A stretch of 64,000 nucleotides of DNA, taken from positions 868,001-932,000 of the forward strand of contig JADFUC010001644.1 in the NCBI GenBank assembly GCA_019722365.1, given 5' to 3'. Origin of the DNA: Lithospermum erythrorhizon. Its lineage: Eukaryota > Streptophyta > Magnoliopsida > Boraginales > Boraginaceae. Both the position numbers and the translations under genes were made by a program. Under the pieces are notes generated by a model. It worked only from the letters and a program-made list of their open reading frames with translations, was not told where the DNA came from and did no database searches. This document shows, piece after piece, positions 13,691 through 26,494 of the stretch; position 1 is the first letter of the stretch, and every line of letters starts with the position of its first letter.

Positions 13691-13873
13691 GCTATTAAAG
13701 CGTCAGAATCCATCACCCAACTTTCATCCGGCATTCCATTTCATCACCCAACTTTCATAATGATCACCCAACTCATCACTACAAAAATTAGTTCCGCAAG
13801 TACTTAAACTCTACTAAGAGTCACCGGTCACATGACTAATTTATTGTGGTTAATTTAGTAAATTCAAATCTTA
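13691..13873 (+). repeat. Left terminal inverted repeat of the MULE
   Basis: About 183 bp that aligns, with substitutions and small gaps, to the reverse complement of 18808-19004. The inner 23 bases or so (13851-13873) are nearly identical in the two copies; the outer part, with repeated ATCACCCAACTTTCAT units, is more diverged. Confidence 0.75.
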
Positions 13874-13989
13874 ATTAAATTTAAAAAATAAAAATAAATG
13901 TAAAAACGATTAGTACACGATTTTTCCCTAATCCAATTATACCCTAACCAAACCCTAATTTCTAAATCACTATCACTCAATCAAGCCGA

Positions 13990-14410
13990 TTAAAAGACGG
14001 GAGCGGAGATGCACAAAGGATTTTCTCTGTAAGTATCAGGCCATAGGTGCGAAAGAAGACATCATGGACCTGCGGGAGTAATCCCTATTTAATTTTTTGG
14101 GCTCGCCTAATGTAATCGGTATTATTTTGACATTATACTTGTTAACATATATGATATACTATCATTTTATTATGATTTTATATGTGAGGTCATTGGACAT
14201 TTGATTGACTGGATGACATGCTTTCCTTCATCTCAAAGTTCGGCCAAAAAGAAGCTGAATGAGATTACAGGTTTGAGCGATTGAAGCTTCGTGAGGAGGA
14301 ATTAAAAGTACGTAAGGCCGAAAAAAGCAGGCATGATCAAGAGATGATTGAATCAAGGAAGCATTAGTAAAAGAAAAGTTGCATAACACATGTTTGCGTA
14401 AATGCCTCAA
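13990..14410 (+). pseudogene. GRF-type zinc-finger gene relic inside the MULE
   Basis: Just inside the left inverted repeat, the frame through 14048-14110 reads VRKKTSWTCGSNPYLIFW, which resembles the TSWTxxNPGRRFxxC core of GRF zinc fingers, although the key Cys pattern is no longer intact. Further on, 14238-14365 reads as a charged helical segment (ERLKLREEELKVRKAEKSRH) like the coiled coil that follows GRF domains in plant transposon-linked proteins. Frame breaks and a stop separate the parts. It is a relic with no intact start. Confidence 0.5.
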
Positions 14411-14789
14411 AGCCTCATTATTTGTTTTGTATTGTGTTTTTTATTGTGTACAATATTGTAAAATAATATGCTTATTGACTGATGTTGGATCAATGATGTT
14501 TAAATTTGTGTAATTGGATGACTAATTTTCAATTGTTGTATGTTATGGTGGATTAATGAAATACTTATTTTGTCCTAATGATACGCTGATTTTGTACAAT
14601 GTTTGATTTTTTGTTTTTGACACTGCTGGATGTTAAATGTAAATTGAAGATGTTAAAAATGTTGAATCTTAACACATTATCTAAATTCAAAAAAACTTGT
14701 CCAAAAGTAGCACTGTTTGTTTCATGTCAAGATTACACAAAATATTATCTAACACTTAATTCAAACTAGTCCGTGCCATATTTTTGTTG

Positions 14790-17700
14790 TCATTGTTGTC
14801 GCCTACTTTTGCTCTTTTTGCTCGCCTTTGTTCACGACCAATGGCAGCAATACTCTTAGGATCTCCATCAACAACTTTAACAATCTCCAAATCAATCCTC
14901 TATCCAGATTGGTATTCGATGTTTCCCCTTGCTTGCACTTTTCTTGCAACCGCTGGTTGTATCCTTCCTCAGGCAGGCCTCCGCCCACCATTTTCCCCTC
15001 TCGTACCGGCCTCCGCGAATTAGCTAGAATCGAGATTATCAGAACTTTGGTGTGTCACGCTTCTCGTGGACGTTGGCCCCTGTATCTATCAGCGATAGTC
15101 GCCTGCTTAGGTGTAGTCGGGTTTCTTAGGGGCGGTGTCAAGCTTCTCAATCGGTAGCTTGCCCTTTAGGTCGAAAGGTGTTGTTCGGCTTGGAGTTGGC
15201 TTCACTTCTGAAATTTTCCTTTTCATGTACTGCCCGAGATCGGGAAAGGTGTTGTTCAAGCTGCAGCTGGCTTGTTTTTTCCTTACCTTTGCTACTTCCA
15301 ACCTGAAATGAGTGTTACACTTATTAGTGTCAAACAATTTAGTAAAGAATGCTTACATATGGAAAAATTGATGCACTGATAAATTTTCTCCAATTTTTCC
15401 CAGACAACCCCCTGATGTTACGAATTCCTCTTCACGACACCAACCGCAACGAATGACCATCCACCTCTTCAACATCTCTCTTCTTTCCCTTTCTTTTCAC
15501 TCTAATCGATGTCCTTGTTTCTACTTTTTGGCCCCGCTCGCTAACTTAAGATGCTGAGGTGGTCAGACAGATCAGATCACCTTTCTGTCCCAAAGATCCA
15601 TCCCATTCACCGGGGTTGGACGACATGATCATATGTCCTCATAAATATTTCTTTCCTATAACACTCACTACCCTCTATCCAAATGGCTGTGGCATAAAGA
15701 CAAGGTAATCCCACATAACCCGCTTACGATCCACCACTACTATACTCTTCTCCTTAACATCAATTGAAAACTCCATTTCCACTACGCCCTAACTCAAAAC
15801 CATGTTTTCCATTCCATATGAAGTGTACAACCAATGTATCCTTTCTCTCTCGATTTTTCAATGTATCCTTTCGATTTTTTCTCTCAATAATTTTAATTTT
15901 ACACAAAATGATCCAGTTTTCACCATAGCCAACTTCCTATTCTTAATTCTACCCATGATCTTAGACCTAATCATATCTAGCATAGTTATTATGGGCTTGT
16001 CCCTAGCAGGCAAGATGAAGGAATTAAAGGACTCACTAAGATCACAGACAACATGTCATCAGAAAACATCTGCGGGAAGTATGCTCTACAATTCACTCAG
16101 AGTCTTACCCGCATGGTTTATAAGCCACGATGAAAGCAGCCTCACTTACATCCTTGTGGTGTTCATAGCTTTCTTGGAATTGTTGCTTGTTAATCACCTC
16201 GCCACTTCCCATAGCCTGCCCCTAAGTCATTGCCCCGATTCTCTCAGTTAGCATATATATTGGAAGATTACCTGTGCCACATTAGGAACCGATATGAATT
16301 ACACTCTAATCCCCGCACCAACAACATATAAGTTGTAAATGAAGACACTTCAATCCATAAATTGGCCCCGAAAACGGAGGTAGAAACAGATATCGTTAAG
16401 TGTATGCATATTGTTACACTTTGCTTGTCCGAAACGAAGCATACTTCGACATTGTAAATACTCAACATAATGCCCTCAATGTCATAGAACCATTCCCATG
16501 TCTCAAGATTTTCCTCTTTTCAACAACGGCTCAAACAACGGGCCAATATCCATTATTGTTGTCGTTGCTACAACAGCTTAGAATTTGTTGCTCTACGCCC
16601 CTTTCGTATGACAACCATTCATTAACCCAATGACTTTTCTCAAACCATCACGAACCCTTCAACTGCTGGTCGTGTACATATGTAAATCCCTTAAAAAATG
16701 TCAAGCTCCAAAAATTTCAATACCGCCCGTATTCAATGAAACAACGGATCTAGCGGGCGCTCATTAACTCGACAATATGTACGGACCATATTATATTGCT
16801 CCACACGGGTCCCCATCAATTTTCTTCAAGGCTTTTTTCCTTTGCTCTTCTCGCAACATTGGGTTTATTTACATGAAACATTTCTATCAACAAAAACCTC
16901 GAATACAGTTGGCTGAAATTAGAAAAATATGGACTGAATATGCAAAAAAAAAGAGTTGAAATTACAAAGGTCAAAACCCGAAAACATTTCATCAACAAAC
17001 ATTACCTGCACAGCTGCAAGGCTAAGGTTTGGTAACAGCCTGAACTTTTCCTCCAAAGCCTTAGCAAGAAAAGTGCTATTACAGAGTTTAATGCTTTTGT
17101 CAGGACATCCACTATGTGTCCTACGCAGTCCCTTGACGCACCAATCAGTTGGTGATAACCTCTTATCCTTTGATATCCACATAGAAAAGTTGCAAGGATA
17201 CTCACATTTTACAAATAGATCCTGGCTTATCATTTGATTTGATAACCACAAAGTGCTTATGACGAACACCGAGTACCACGTCATAGCCTTTTTTCATTTG
17301 TTTTTGCTTGAGAATACAAGGCCAGAAAGAACTTTGATCAGACAAATCCTTCTCATCAAAATGAACATATCTAATGTTCTCTTCTATCCCGCATCACAAC
17401 TCCCTCCTCATCACTAGAATCGCTATACTCTTCAAACTACAATCGTATGCGCATTCATCGAGACAATCCTCTTTAGCATCACTCATCACTTTCTTCATCC
17501 GCCTTCCTTCCTCTTAAAGTCCACCACATGCCTCGTATATGACCCCATACCTTCTTCTTATCAATCTGCTTGCCGCATCTACTATATCATCTTGCGTCGT
17601 GTACAACCACCATATGGCACATCATCATGCTCTTCCAAATATACCTCACCAACCTCATTCTTCTTCTTCACTCGAGCTACGCTTGTTCCCTATACAACCC

Positions 17701-18310
17701 GCTTCAAGTCAGATACCCTTAATTGTTTTTCCCAAAGCTTCGTTCACTTATTGATTTCTTTATCATCTAACTCCAACATCAAACTTATCTTCTTCCCTAA
17801 AATTGTAAGTCATCATTATGTTCTTCCGTGTCTTCAACATTACCCCTCATGATCATCATCATCATCTATTCCAACTTCCCTTATCTATTTCTTTTTCACT
17901 CTCTACAAACTCAATAGATCATAGCCCCATTACTAAGCAAAGTGAACCTCCCTCATAACTCTCCAAGGTTACATATATTTCAAGCCAACCAACTAATATC
18001 CAACTAGACACTATGTTGCTTTGAAGCACTTCCCAAGTAGCATCCCTTTTGTGTATAATGCACAAACATCATTGTTTGGTGTAGAGTCAATAAACACATC
18101 TAAGAACTTATTTTTTGCTGACAGTTCCTTTAAAACTTCAATGTCCTCATCACTCAACAACCTTTTGAGACCAATCATTATACCCCACCCAGGCTCTCTA
18201 TATGCATGCATAAATTATTCTATCCATTTCGATAGCTGCATTCCAAGAGTACCATCCAAGCTCCTAATGCTTAAACAACTCGCCTTCAACCAACCTATAT
18301 ATCCATAGTA
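14790..18310 (-). pseudogene. MURA-type MULE transposase relic
   Basis: Read on the minus strand, pieces of a MULE transposase follow in the right order but in shifting frames with stops. 18211-18011 resembles the N-terminal region (LLSDEDIEVLKELSAKN). 17220-17000 resembles the pre-catalytic zinc-finger part (WCVKGLRR, STFLAKALEEKFR, LPNLSLAAVQ). About 16585-16500 resembles the catalytic core (NNGYWPVV, stop, AVVEKR). 16260-15950 contains scrambled LDNN/ESFN-type sequence. 15720-15608 contains the SWIM segment GLPCLYATAIWIEG, ECYRKEIFMRTYDHVVQP. 15337-15107 is a basic C-terminal tail. No open frame covers more than a fragment, so it cannot be active. Confidence 0.75.
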
Positions 18311-18807
18311 CTACTCCCTACATAGTTCAAAGTAGGTTTAACACAAAAAGTACCCCTACATGGAGCTTAATCACAACTCCTCATATACCTCAGAAATAGA
18401 AACAAGACTAACAAATTAGTATTCTTTACCTAAAACCCTAAATTGATTGTGCTAGAAAAAGTACAAAAATTAAATGGAAGCATAAGTGGGACCAATCAAG
18501 ACAAATCCTTGAAGAACAAAACCCCAAATATCTCACAACAAAACCCCCAAAATTTGTTGTGTCTCAATAATCTCTTCATATACTCTTTTCTCTAATCTGG
18601 GCGTATTAATTCTACATATTATCTCAAGACAATTTGTTGCTTTTTTGCTAGTTAATTCGATGGATATATGGTTTTAGGGTTTTGGAAGGAAGGATAATCG
18701 ATTTTGCCGAGAATCGATTCGTATTGCATGCAGATAATCGAATCTAAAATCGATATATGGATATATGATTTTAAGATTTAGGGTATAATCGATGGATATA
18801 TGGTTTT

Positions 18808-19004
18808 AAGATTTGAATTTACTAAATTAACACTGTCATTAGTCACGTGACAGGCAGGTGACAACGGAAATTTAGAGTTTAACGGAAAAATTAACGCCGG
18901 GACTAATTTTGCCATCAATTTGAAGTTGAGCGATGGAAAAACACATGAAAAGCTAAAGGATGAATAAAATCTCTACGAAAGTTTGACACCATAGCCTTTT
19001 ACCC
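18808..19004 (-). repeat. Right terminal inverted repeat of the MULE
   Basis: Inverted partner of 13691-13873. Read from the outside it begins GGGTAAAAGGCTATGGTGTC, a terminus typical of plant MULEs, so the right end looks less eroded than the left. Confidence 0.75.
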
Positions 19005-19303
19005 TCGAAAAATATGTGAATAATATGATATCATATCTATATTACATGTACTTGATTAATGAACATTTTATATGTATCTAAATTAGCCACAATATTAATA
19101 ACAATGGAGTGTGTGAAACAATCGACATGTTTGTATGCTTCACCCTTAAATAGACAATTTCAATGTTAGTTACATGACCAAATGAAATGTATGGATATTA
19201 TCAGCATAAACCACTGTGATATGGTGATGTTATAAAGATAATAAATAAGAGGAATTTACAGGTGCTAGCCTGTGCCATTGTCAACATGCACTTGACTCAT
19301 AAT

Positions 19304-22300
19304 TCATAAATCAAAACTAGTAGGCACATCATGCAATGGATGGCCTTTTCTATTTCTATCAACAACTCTTTGGGCAAGATAAACTTGCTTGCCAACCACA
19401 AAAATGAATGCCTTCCCCACCCCACCTGCGCCCCTCGCCGTTCTTCCTACACGACGTACATATTCGCTTGGATCGCGAGGGTAGTCAAACAGGATAACAT
19501 GATCTACGCCTACAAAATCTATGCCTCGAGAAGCTCTGCAATATCCAGAGAGGGACAGGTTAATATAGTGTAGTTCAGTTTTCCCATCTCTCTCTCTCAT
19601 AACCAAACAAATGAGGTCAAAGCGACTGGAACAGAATGGAATACGTGGAAGCAAATAAAGGGGGATTTGAACTTACCTATCAGTGCAAACCAAGAACAAA
19701 GAGCTATTCTTTGATTGAGGGTTACGGAACTCATTAATGTTTGCAACTCGTGTTTCTTGATCCAAGGCAGCATGGAACGGGAGGACTCTTGTATATGATC
19801 CTTTCCTGTCGAGCCTTTTTAAAATGTTTTCAACTTTTCTGCATGTCTCGATCTGCATTAAGTAAATATGATCAGGGGAGAGCAAAAAATCAGCATCGCT
19901 AATGTGTAGCAAACTAACATTCACCTTGTTACAGAAAATTATGCTTTTCTTAACAGGGCTTTCTTCAATCACCCTTAGCAGTGCATTTTTTTTGTTCTCA
20001 AATGCAGTTTCTGGAGTTTTTTCTGTTTTGTCATCTCCACTGCAATCAACAAGGATCTGAAACCAAATAACAAAGCTCCTAAAATGGATGTCAAATTTGA
20101 GGAAGCGCTGATAAAAGACCATTGGTGTCCTTCACTACACTGCCAGCCGAAGTTATTTGCACTCATTTACACCTGCCAAAACGACTATGATTTGTCAAGA
20201 AGCATACCTCTTCCAGACCAACACTGGTACGATGAATACCGGGTCCCATTAACACATCACAATCAGGAAACTCTTCAACTAGCTTCTTGTAAATCTCTAC
20301 TGGGAGGGTTGCAGTCACAAATAAGTACTGTGTAGTGACAGGTGAAGAGTTGATCAAACATTGAAATGCCTGCTGAAATTCTTCATCATTATAGAGTATA
20401 TCTACCTCATCCAGCACAGCACTGAACCATTACATTAAGAAAAGGGTTAGTAATAAGATCCCAAACAAGGGAGCCTTTTGTTTCTAGACTTCATCTTTTC
20501 GCATCAACTAACACACGAATAGATACAATAAAAAATACTTCTTTCACTTTGATAAGCTTTACGATTCCGTTTCTTCTATTGAAGTTGAACTAAAAAAAAT
20601 GTATCTCTAGAAATAAAAAGAAATTTGGTTTTTATTAGTATCCAGGGGGGAATAGAATGGGAGGAGAGATTCCAACTTTGCAGTCGTAAAAGAAGATTCA
20701 CATATATATTACTCACATACGATGTGATGAAACATGAATGGTATTGGATATAAGGTTCTTGGAATGATAATTGCTCTTGAAAATTAGAAAAGCTAAAGAA
20801 AGAAGGTAAAAGCGAATATAGCCTAGATTGAGACCTTGGTGGCCACAAATGACTTCATATTATGGTTGATAAGCCTGTGAAGAAGTAAACCTATACTTGA
20901 TAGCAAATAAGAAAATGAAGTTGCATATTTACTAATACCATATCCAACTGCATGGGAGAAAGACACATTAAAATCACATCCAACTATTGCTCAACAAGCA
21001 CCAATATAAATCGTAACAGAAAAAAGACGAGCACTAGTACCTTTTCAGGCTGGTTAGTTTCAGGAAACCCTCGCTGATTAGATATAAAAATCGGCCAGGA
21101 GTAGCAATTAGAACATCAATTTCTTGTCTAAGACTCTCCAACTGAGTTTTCTGTCTAAAACCACCTGTGGCAACCATTGACCGGAATGGAACGCCTAATT
21201 TTGACATTGAGCGGCAAATGCTAAGAACCTGAATCAGTAAAAAGATAAGATTTGCTTGATACCTAACGAACATTATTTAACAACAATATCACAAATTCAA
21301 TCAATACATGCACTTCCTAACTCATTTCAAGAATTTCTCAAGTGTAAAAAGTGAAGGAGGACAGTTACAGATATCAAAGAAATTTTCTTCATTTTGCAAG
21401 TAAACTCGACCAATCCATATTTAATATAAGCTAATTCATGAGATCACATACACTTGTTACTGTGAAAAAGAAAGAATCGCCGCATGTGCCCATCATAGAA
21501 AAATGTTCACTAAATGTTGAAGACCAATTAAGTTGTAACTCTTAGAAAGCTGCAATTGCAAAGGTGAATAAAGGGTGCAATTGTCTTCTTTTTAACCTCA
21601 TATTCTCTCTATGTTTCAAAGGTTAAGTCAGTCTGATAAATGAAACAAAAATTGTCAGAAAGCTTTCTGGGTTACAAAAGTTGATGTGGAAAATAAACTA
21701 ACTCCAGTTCCATTCCAGTGTTACTAGGATCTTAAAAACTTTACATGTTGCGATCCAGAACAGTTCATCAAATTTAAATATCGAGTGTTTCCTCTCTTTG
21801 TTACTTTCAAGATCGGACAAGAAATCTCAAAGAACTGCGAAACACTCCCTATTCTCTCTCAAGAAAATAGATTATCAAATGAAAAAGGAAATGAAACAAT
21901 TTCAGAACCAACCTGAGAACCTAACTCAGCAGTCGGTACCAATATAATCACCCTGGGGCTTTGTGGAGAAGACTTGCCAGTTCCTTGAAGCTCTTCTTCT
22001 CTAATGGTCTGGACAAGTGGTAGCAGGTAGGCCAAAGTTTTCCCAGATCCACTTTGATCAGCTATTATGCAAGATTTTCCCTCGATAACAGATCTAAATG
22101 ACATGGCCTGTAGTTATGGATGTTTAAATATCATTCCAGAAACTCCCGAAGTTAAGAACAATGATGAAGTTCAAGATTATGGACAAACTATGAGGAAGAT
22201 TAAGTATACAAATATCAAATTTTCAAACAGGGATGCCATTTAAAAAAAACAAAAAAAACAAACAGGGTCTAAGGAAAATTCCCTTATAAATATTAGTTAC

Positions 22301-23761
22301 TTTCATCCAATAGATAGCAAAAAAAGAATTAAACTTAATAGATAGCCACTCAGTTATTCCCTCCATAACATGTTATTTGACCCTGCTAGACTTCCGAAAA
22401 AATGAAATAATATAGTTTTCACATTAACCTATTGCCAAATTTTCATCATTTATATAACTCCAACCTAACCATTCTCGTTAAGTTGTAGAATTACTGAGAT
22501 AATATTAAGAGGAATAAACGATGACAATAAATACTATCAGAAATTGAGCATGTAACGTGTCACCTCCCTAAAAGGAATAAGTGCCCAGGGGAAATACCAT
22601 AACAGATTAAAACTTGAAAAGTAACCAGTCTTGGAATAATATAGCTTCATGCAACTCTGTATTTGTAAACTCAAATCTAATGATGGAGGGAGAAGTAAAT
22701 GGCTCATGGAGCAGGATTAACCTGAATATGTGAAGGGCGTGGATAATGTTGGGCCCTTAGAGCTTCAATAACATACTCGTTGCATCCCAAATCCGTAAAT
22801 GTCTTTCTGCTAAAAAAGTTGCTCTTATCATTTAAATTAAAAACACTTTGTGAATGGTCGGCCTGATTCGATGCACGGTTATATGTTGGAGTTCCATCAC
22901 CCCATCCTTTTGTAGGTGCATCAGAAGATCGACGGACAGAAACACCTGAGTTCTTTGGAGTTCTCGTATGCTCTTGGCTTCTCATTTCGGATGATCGACC
23001 CAATGATTTAGCAGGATAATCACTAGACTTAATGTTATCCATTTGTTGTTTCTTATTAGAAACTTTACGTACAATATGTTTCACTTTCTGAGCTTTCAAT
23101 CTTCCAAAACTTGCTATTGTCCCCCGGGATGATTCTGTCAATTCAAAATAGAAAATGTTAGCTTCTAAAAGTAAAAAAAACGGTATCATGAATAATGTAA
23201 ACACAAGACATTCATTCTTTCGACTATGTGAAGCAACTACTTGTTTAATAGACAAGACAATTCTGTGATGTACGGCATATCATCCGGACACTTTGGGATC
23301 TGCAGTTAATCATTCGAGACATTCATTCTTGTGACAAATATGCGTATCAAGATACCTTGTTGAGGAAGTGGTGGGGCAAAGGAAAGCAGTTTTTCAGGAG
23401 AAGGAACAGTTGCATCCATTTGGCTGATGTCAACATCAGTACCCTCTTCTCCCCAAACAATGTACTTCTCGCCACTCTCGTCATCTATAAGCTGGTAAGC
23501 GCCTGCAGCTTCCATCGGAACTCGTCTATAACATTCACAATTAAAAGAGGAACCATCTGTTTGACCTCTCAATGATGTTTTTACCACGGGAAACATATAT
23601 CTCTTCATTTTCCTCTTTATACCATCAAAATCACAGTTTCTATTCTGATTTACATTAACATTTCCTAAAGCAAAGGGCAGAAGGAGTGCCATTGACGATC
23701 TCGAGTTGCTCCTGCTGCATCTTACAACTGAGCTAGACCTTACTGCTGGAGCCGACACCAT
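19304..23761 (-). CDS. RH50: DEAD-box ATP-dependent RNA helicase 50 (RH50-like), chloroplast
   Basis: Eight exons on the minus strand: 23761-23356, 23134-22722, 22107-21913, 21228-21041, 20421-20208, 20056-19925, 19852-19677 and 19535-19304; GT-AG, 651 aa. Arabidopsis RH50 is a plastid helicase reported in 23S-4.5S rRNA maturation. Residues 1 to about 50 are Ser/Arg-rich and suit a transit peptide. The linker contains [14 protein letters not shown], a block shared with RH50. The helicase core shows [14 protein letters not shown] near the Q motif, ADQSGSGKT (motif I, about 289-297), [18 protein letters not shown] (motif II, about 404-408), VTATLP (motif III), [14 protein letters not shown] (motif V) and RRVGRTARG (motif VI). 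Motif II is DEVD and motif III TAT rather than DEAD and SAT; both occur in Arabidopsis RH50, so these are lineage traits and not damage. The protein is shorter than Arabidopsis RH50 (about 780 aa), the difference being in the N-terminal linker. Confidence 0.93.
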
Positions 23762-26494
23762 CGTTGCAGCCTCTGTCTCTAGCAACTATATATCCTACAG
23801 TTCTACGATAACATTGTAAGTCGACATGCTCCATTCCATCCATCTCCAAAAACATATGACTGAATATGATTTTACATCCTATTACACAAACACCTCTTTA
23901 AAACACAAAAATATGGGTGTACACTTGTGCAGTCGAGGAACTAAGGGGCATAGGGGCAGTTCGCATTAAATTTTGAAAAATATAATTATATTAAGGAACT
24001 TTTTGAAAATTATGTTGTTATTTCTCTAGAATTTGCATATTTTTTAAGCATAAGCCCTTATATAAAATTATGATTCCGCCAATGCACTTGTTTGTTTAGT
24101 TAACTAGATAACATGAGGCCTAAAATTGTCAAACTGAGCTGCAACACACTTTTATATCATAAAAGATACAATCTTTACCTACTTTCATAAAAATAAATGA
24201 CTAATTTTACACTAAAAGATAACTAACTAATTTTATTTCAGTTTACCAAGTTGGATACTCAATTAAAATTCCATGACAAAGAACTATTTCTGTTAAATTT
24301 CACAAAATGAGCAATAAATTAAATCAAGAATATCAGATACATATACCATAATAACAAAATTAACCCAACACTAGTATAAGTGACAAAATGAACATATAAT
24401 ATGCAAATAATATTGAAAAAATGGAACCCAGATTACATTTTTACCTTAATATTATACATATAAAAAAGATAATATTGAGAGTGAAGAAGCTGATATGTAT
24501 TTGTGCTCTAATGGAGTTGGATAAGGTGGAGTACTAAAATTTAGGAGGTATCAAAAAATTGATTAGGTATTATCTTATAATTTTAAATATGAATCGTCAG
24601 CATTTAATATTTTTTTAACAATTCAATATTCTTATATTTTAATTATCACAGAATATGATGCTTGTCACTTGAAATCTTGTATTATGATATTATCACATAA
24701 TATTACAGAAGGTGATTGAACAAACTGAGGACTAAATTCATATCAGAATAGGAAAATATATAAAAAAGAATGTAGCAGCCGAATCGTATGCATGGGATCA
24801 GAGTAAAACATCAAATTATTTCAAGAAACATGATATTCAATTTCAAATGTTAAAATTTAGCTCATAATCAATGAATTAAGAAATTCAATCGGTTATAGGC
24901 AACATTATTTGACTTTGATCTATATACATTATTGGTTTTTTTTTTAATGAGATGAGATCTTATTTATTTTGTGTAATGTTATGTGTCACGATTTGTGATG
25001 TTAATTGTTATAGCAAAATATAATAAATATTGGATTATGAAAATAAAAAATAAATTTGAAGAAATTAAATGATTTGATTCATATTGATAAAGAATATAAT
25101 AGTGTCGATTTTGAGGCCAGGCGTTTAGTAAATTTGAGGCCGGCGTTGCTGTTTCTTTTTTTATATAATAACTAATAAGCAGCCTAAATGGGTGTTCAGA
25201 TTTTCCGAACGGACATCCGGACTTGTCGATGAATTATTATGTCAATAATTTATTTGCAAGCCCGGACCCGGTATATGCTAGATACACGGCCCACATTGTC
25301 ACTCCTTAGTCCTTCCACTGGGCTTGTTAAAGACATATTCAAGGTTCGGTGCATGTGGTCAGAGTGGAGCTCGAAACTTATTTTCAGAGTTCGGCCAGAT
25401 CTGCTCGAATTTGTAATTTTCTCAATTTATTGTATTTATTATTATAAAAATTGAATTTTTGTTCGGCTGACGAATTCGGAAATGAGAACGTGAGCGAATT
25501 GTTGAAAGAATGTTATCCCTGGATGAATTTTGGTATCGGTTGGTTAAGAGCCTTTACCTCAAAACACCCCCCACCCACCCTATCTCTACTACGTAGTAAT
25601 TTTGTTTCCCTTGTGTAGTTGCATTTCAAAATAGCTGTCCATATTGAACATTCAGTTGGACACATCAAATGACACACAAATTGGTCCCAAAAATGGACAT
25701 TGAAAATGAATCCAACAATCAATCTTATTATTTCATTTATCACTCATTACTCATTACCTCTAAATCCACTTTCTCTCTCTAAAACTATGTACGTATTCTA
25801 TTTTCCATGCATTCACTATTACCACATGTATTTATACTTCTTCGTTTCTAAAATATCATCTAGTTTTGAATTTTTATGCTTAAATGTATAAATTGTAAAG
25901 TCGAATATATTTATGTTTGTTAGTCCCTTCGTTGCTAAAAATTTATCGAATTTAGAATTTTGACGAGTTAGATTTGTTCAAATATTTGTGTATATGTTGT
26001 ATAGTATTGCCTGAGAAATGTATCAAAATATATAGAATTTTTATATTACTTGTTCACTAACATGATAATTTCGATTCACAATGGTTCAATTAATATTGTA
26101 AAGCTTGTTATGTTTGTTAGTATATAGTACTAATACTAATATTTTTAACTTAGTATTAATTCATACGAGTCGATTATAGCTATAAAATCAGTTAACTTTG
26201 ACCATTAAAAAATTAACTACATAATATTTTTTATATTGAATATTTGAATGTATATGTGAAATAGTTGAGTACATGAATTGATGATGAATATGATGATATT
26301 TTATTTGTTGTTTTATGTGAAATGAGTCATTTTTCCTGAATTTGTGATCTAAAGAATCTCTTGGAGACTTTTATTCGTCTCATTTGAACCTTTTCAATTT
26401 TTTATTGTTTTTTGTGCACTGCTTTTTTTTTTGCTTTTGTAGCTTTGTTTTTGTCTCTTTTTTGTCTTTTTTGAATTCAATTTGAAAGATAATA
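23762..26494. other. Divergent intergenic region between RH50 and the TRM gene
   Basis: About 2.7 kb between two divergently transcribed genes, so it should hold both promoters. It is AT-rich. Around 25190-25400 there is a patch of gene-unrelated moderate GC with TTCGG-type words like those in the hAT-like repeats elsewhere in the window. Nothing coding is supported. Confidence 0.45.

Larger units (their letters stand above)
13691..19004. mobile_element. Degraded Mutator-like element (MULE) with long inverted ends
   Basis: Inverted ends of about 183 and 197 bp flank 5.3 kb. The left end contains AAAATTAGTTCCG, GTCACATGACTAAT and TTAATTTAGTAAATTCAAAT. The reverse complement of the right end contains AAAATTAGTCCCG, GTCACGTGACTAAT and the same TTAATTTAGTAAATTCAAAT. 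TCGAAAAA lies directly outside both ends (13683-13690 and 19005-19012), a plausible 8-bp remnant of the 9-10 bp duplication usual for MULEs. Inside are a transposase relic on the minus strand and a GRF zinc-finger relic on the plus strand, both broken by stops and frameshifts. Confidence 0.85.

Noticed and set aside
15802..16251. 149-codon open frame on the plus strand
   Set aside because: Antisense shadow of the decayed MULE transposase; the minus strand carries the recognisable protein blocks.
16919..17284. 121-codon open frame on the minus strand as an independent gene
   Set aside because: Its middle matches the zinc-finger part of MULE transposases, so it is a piece of the relic.
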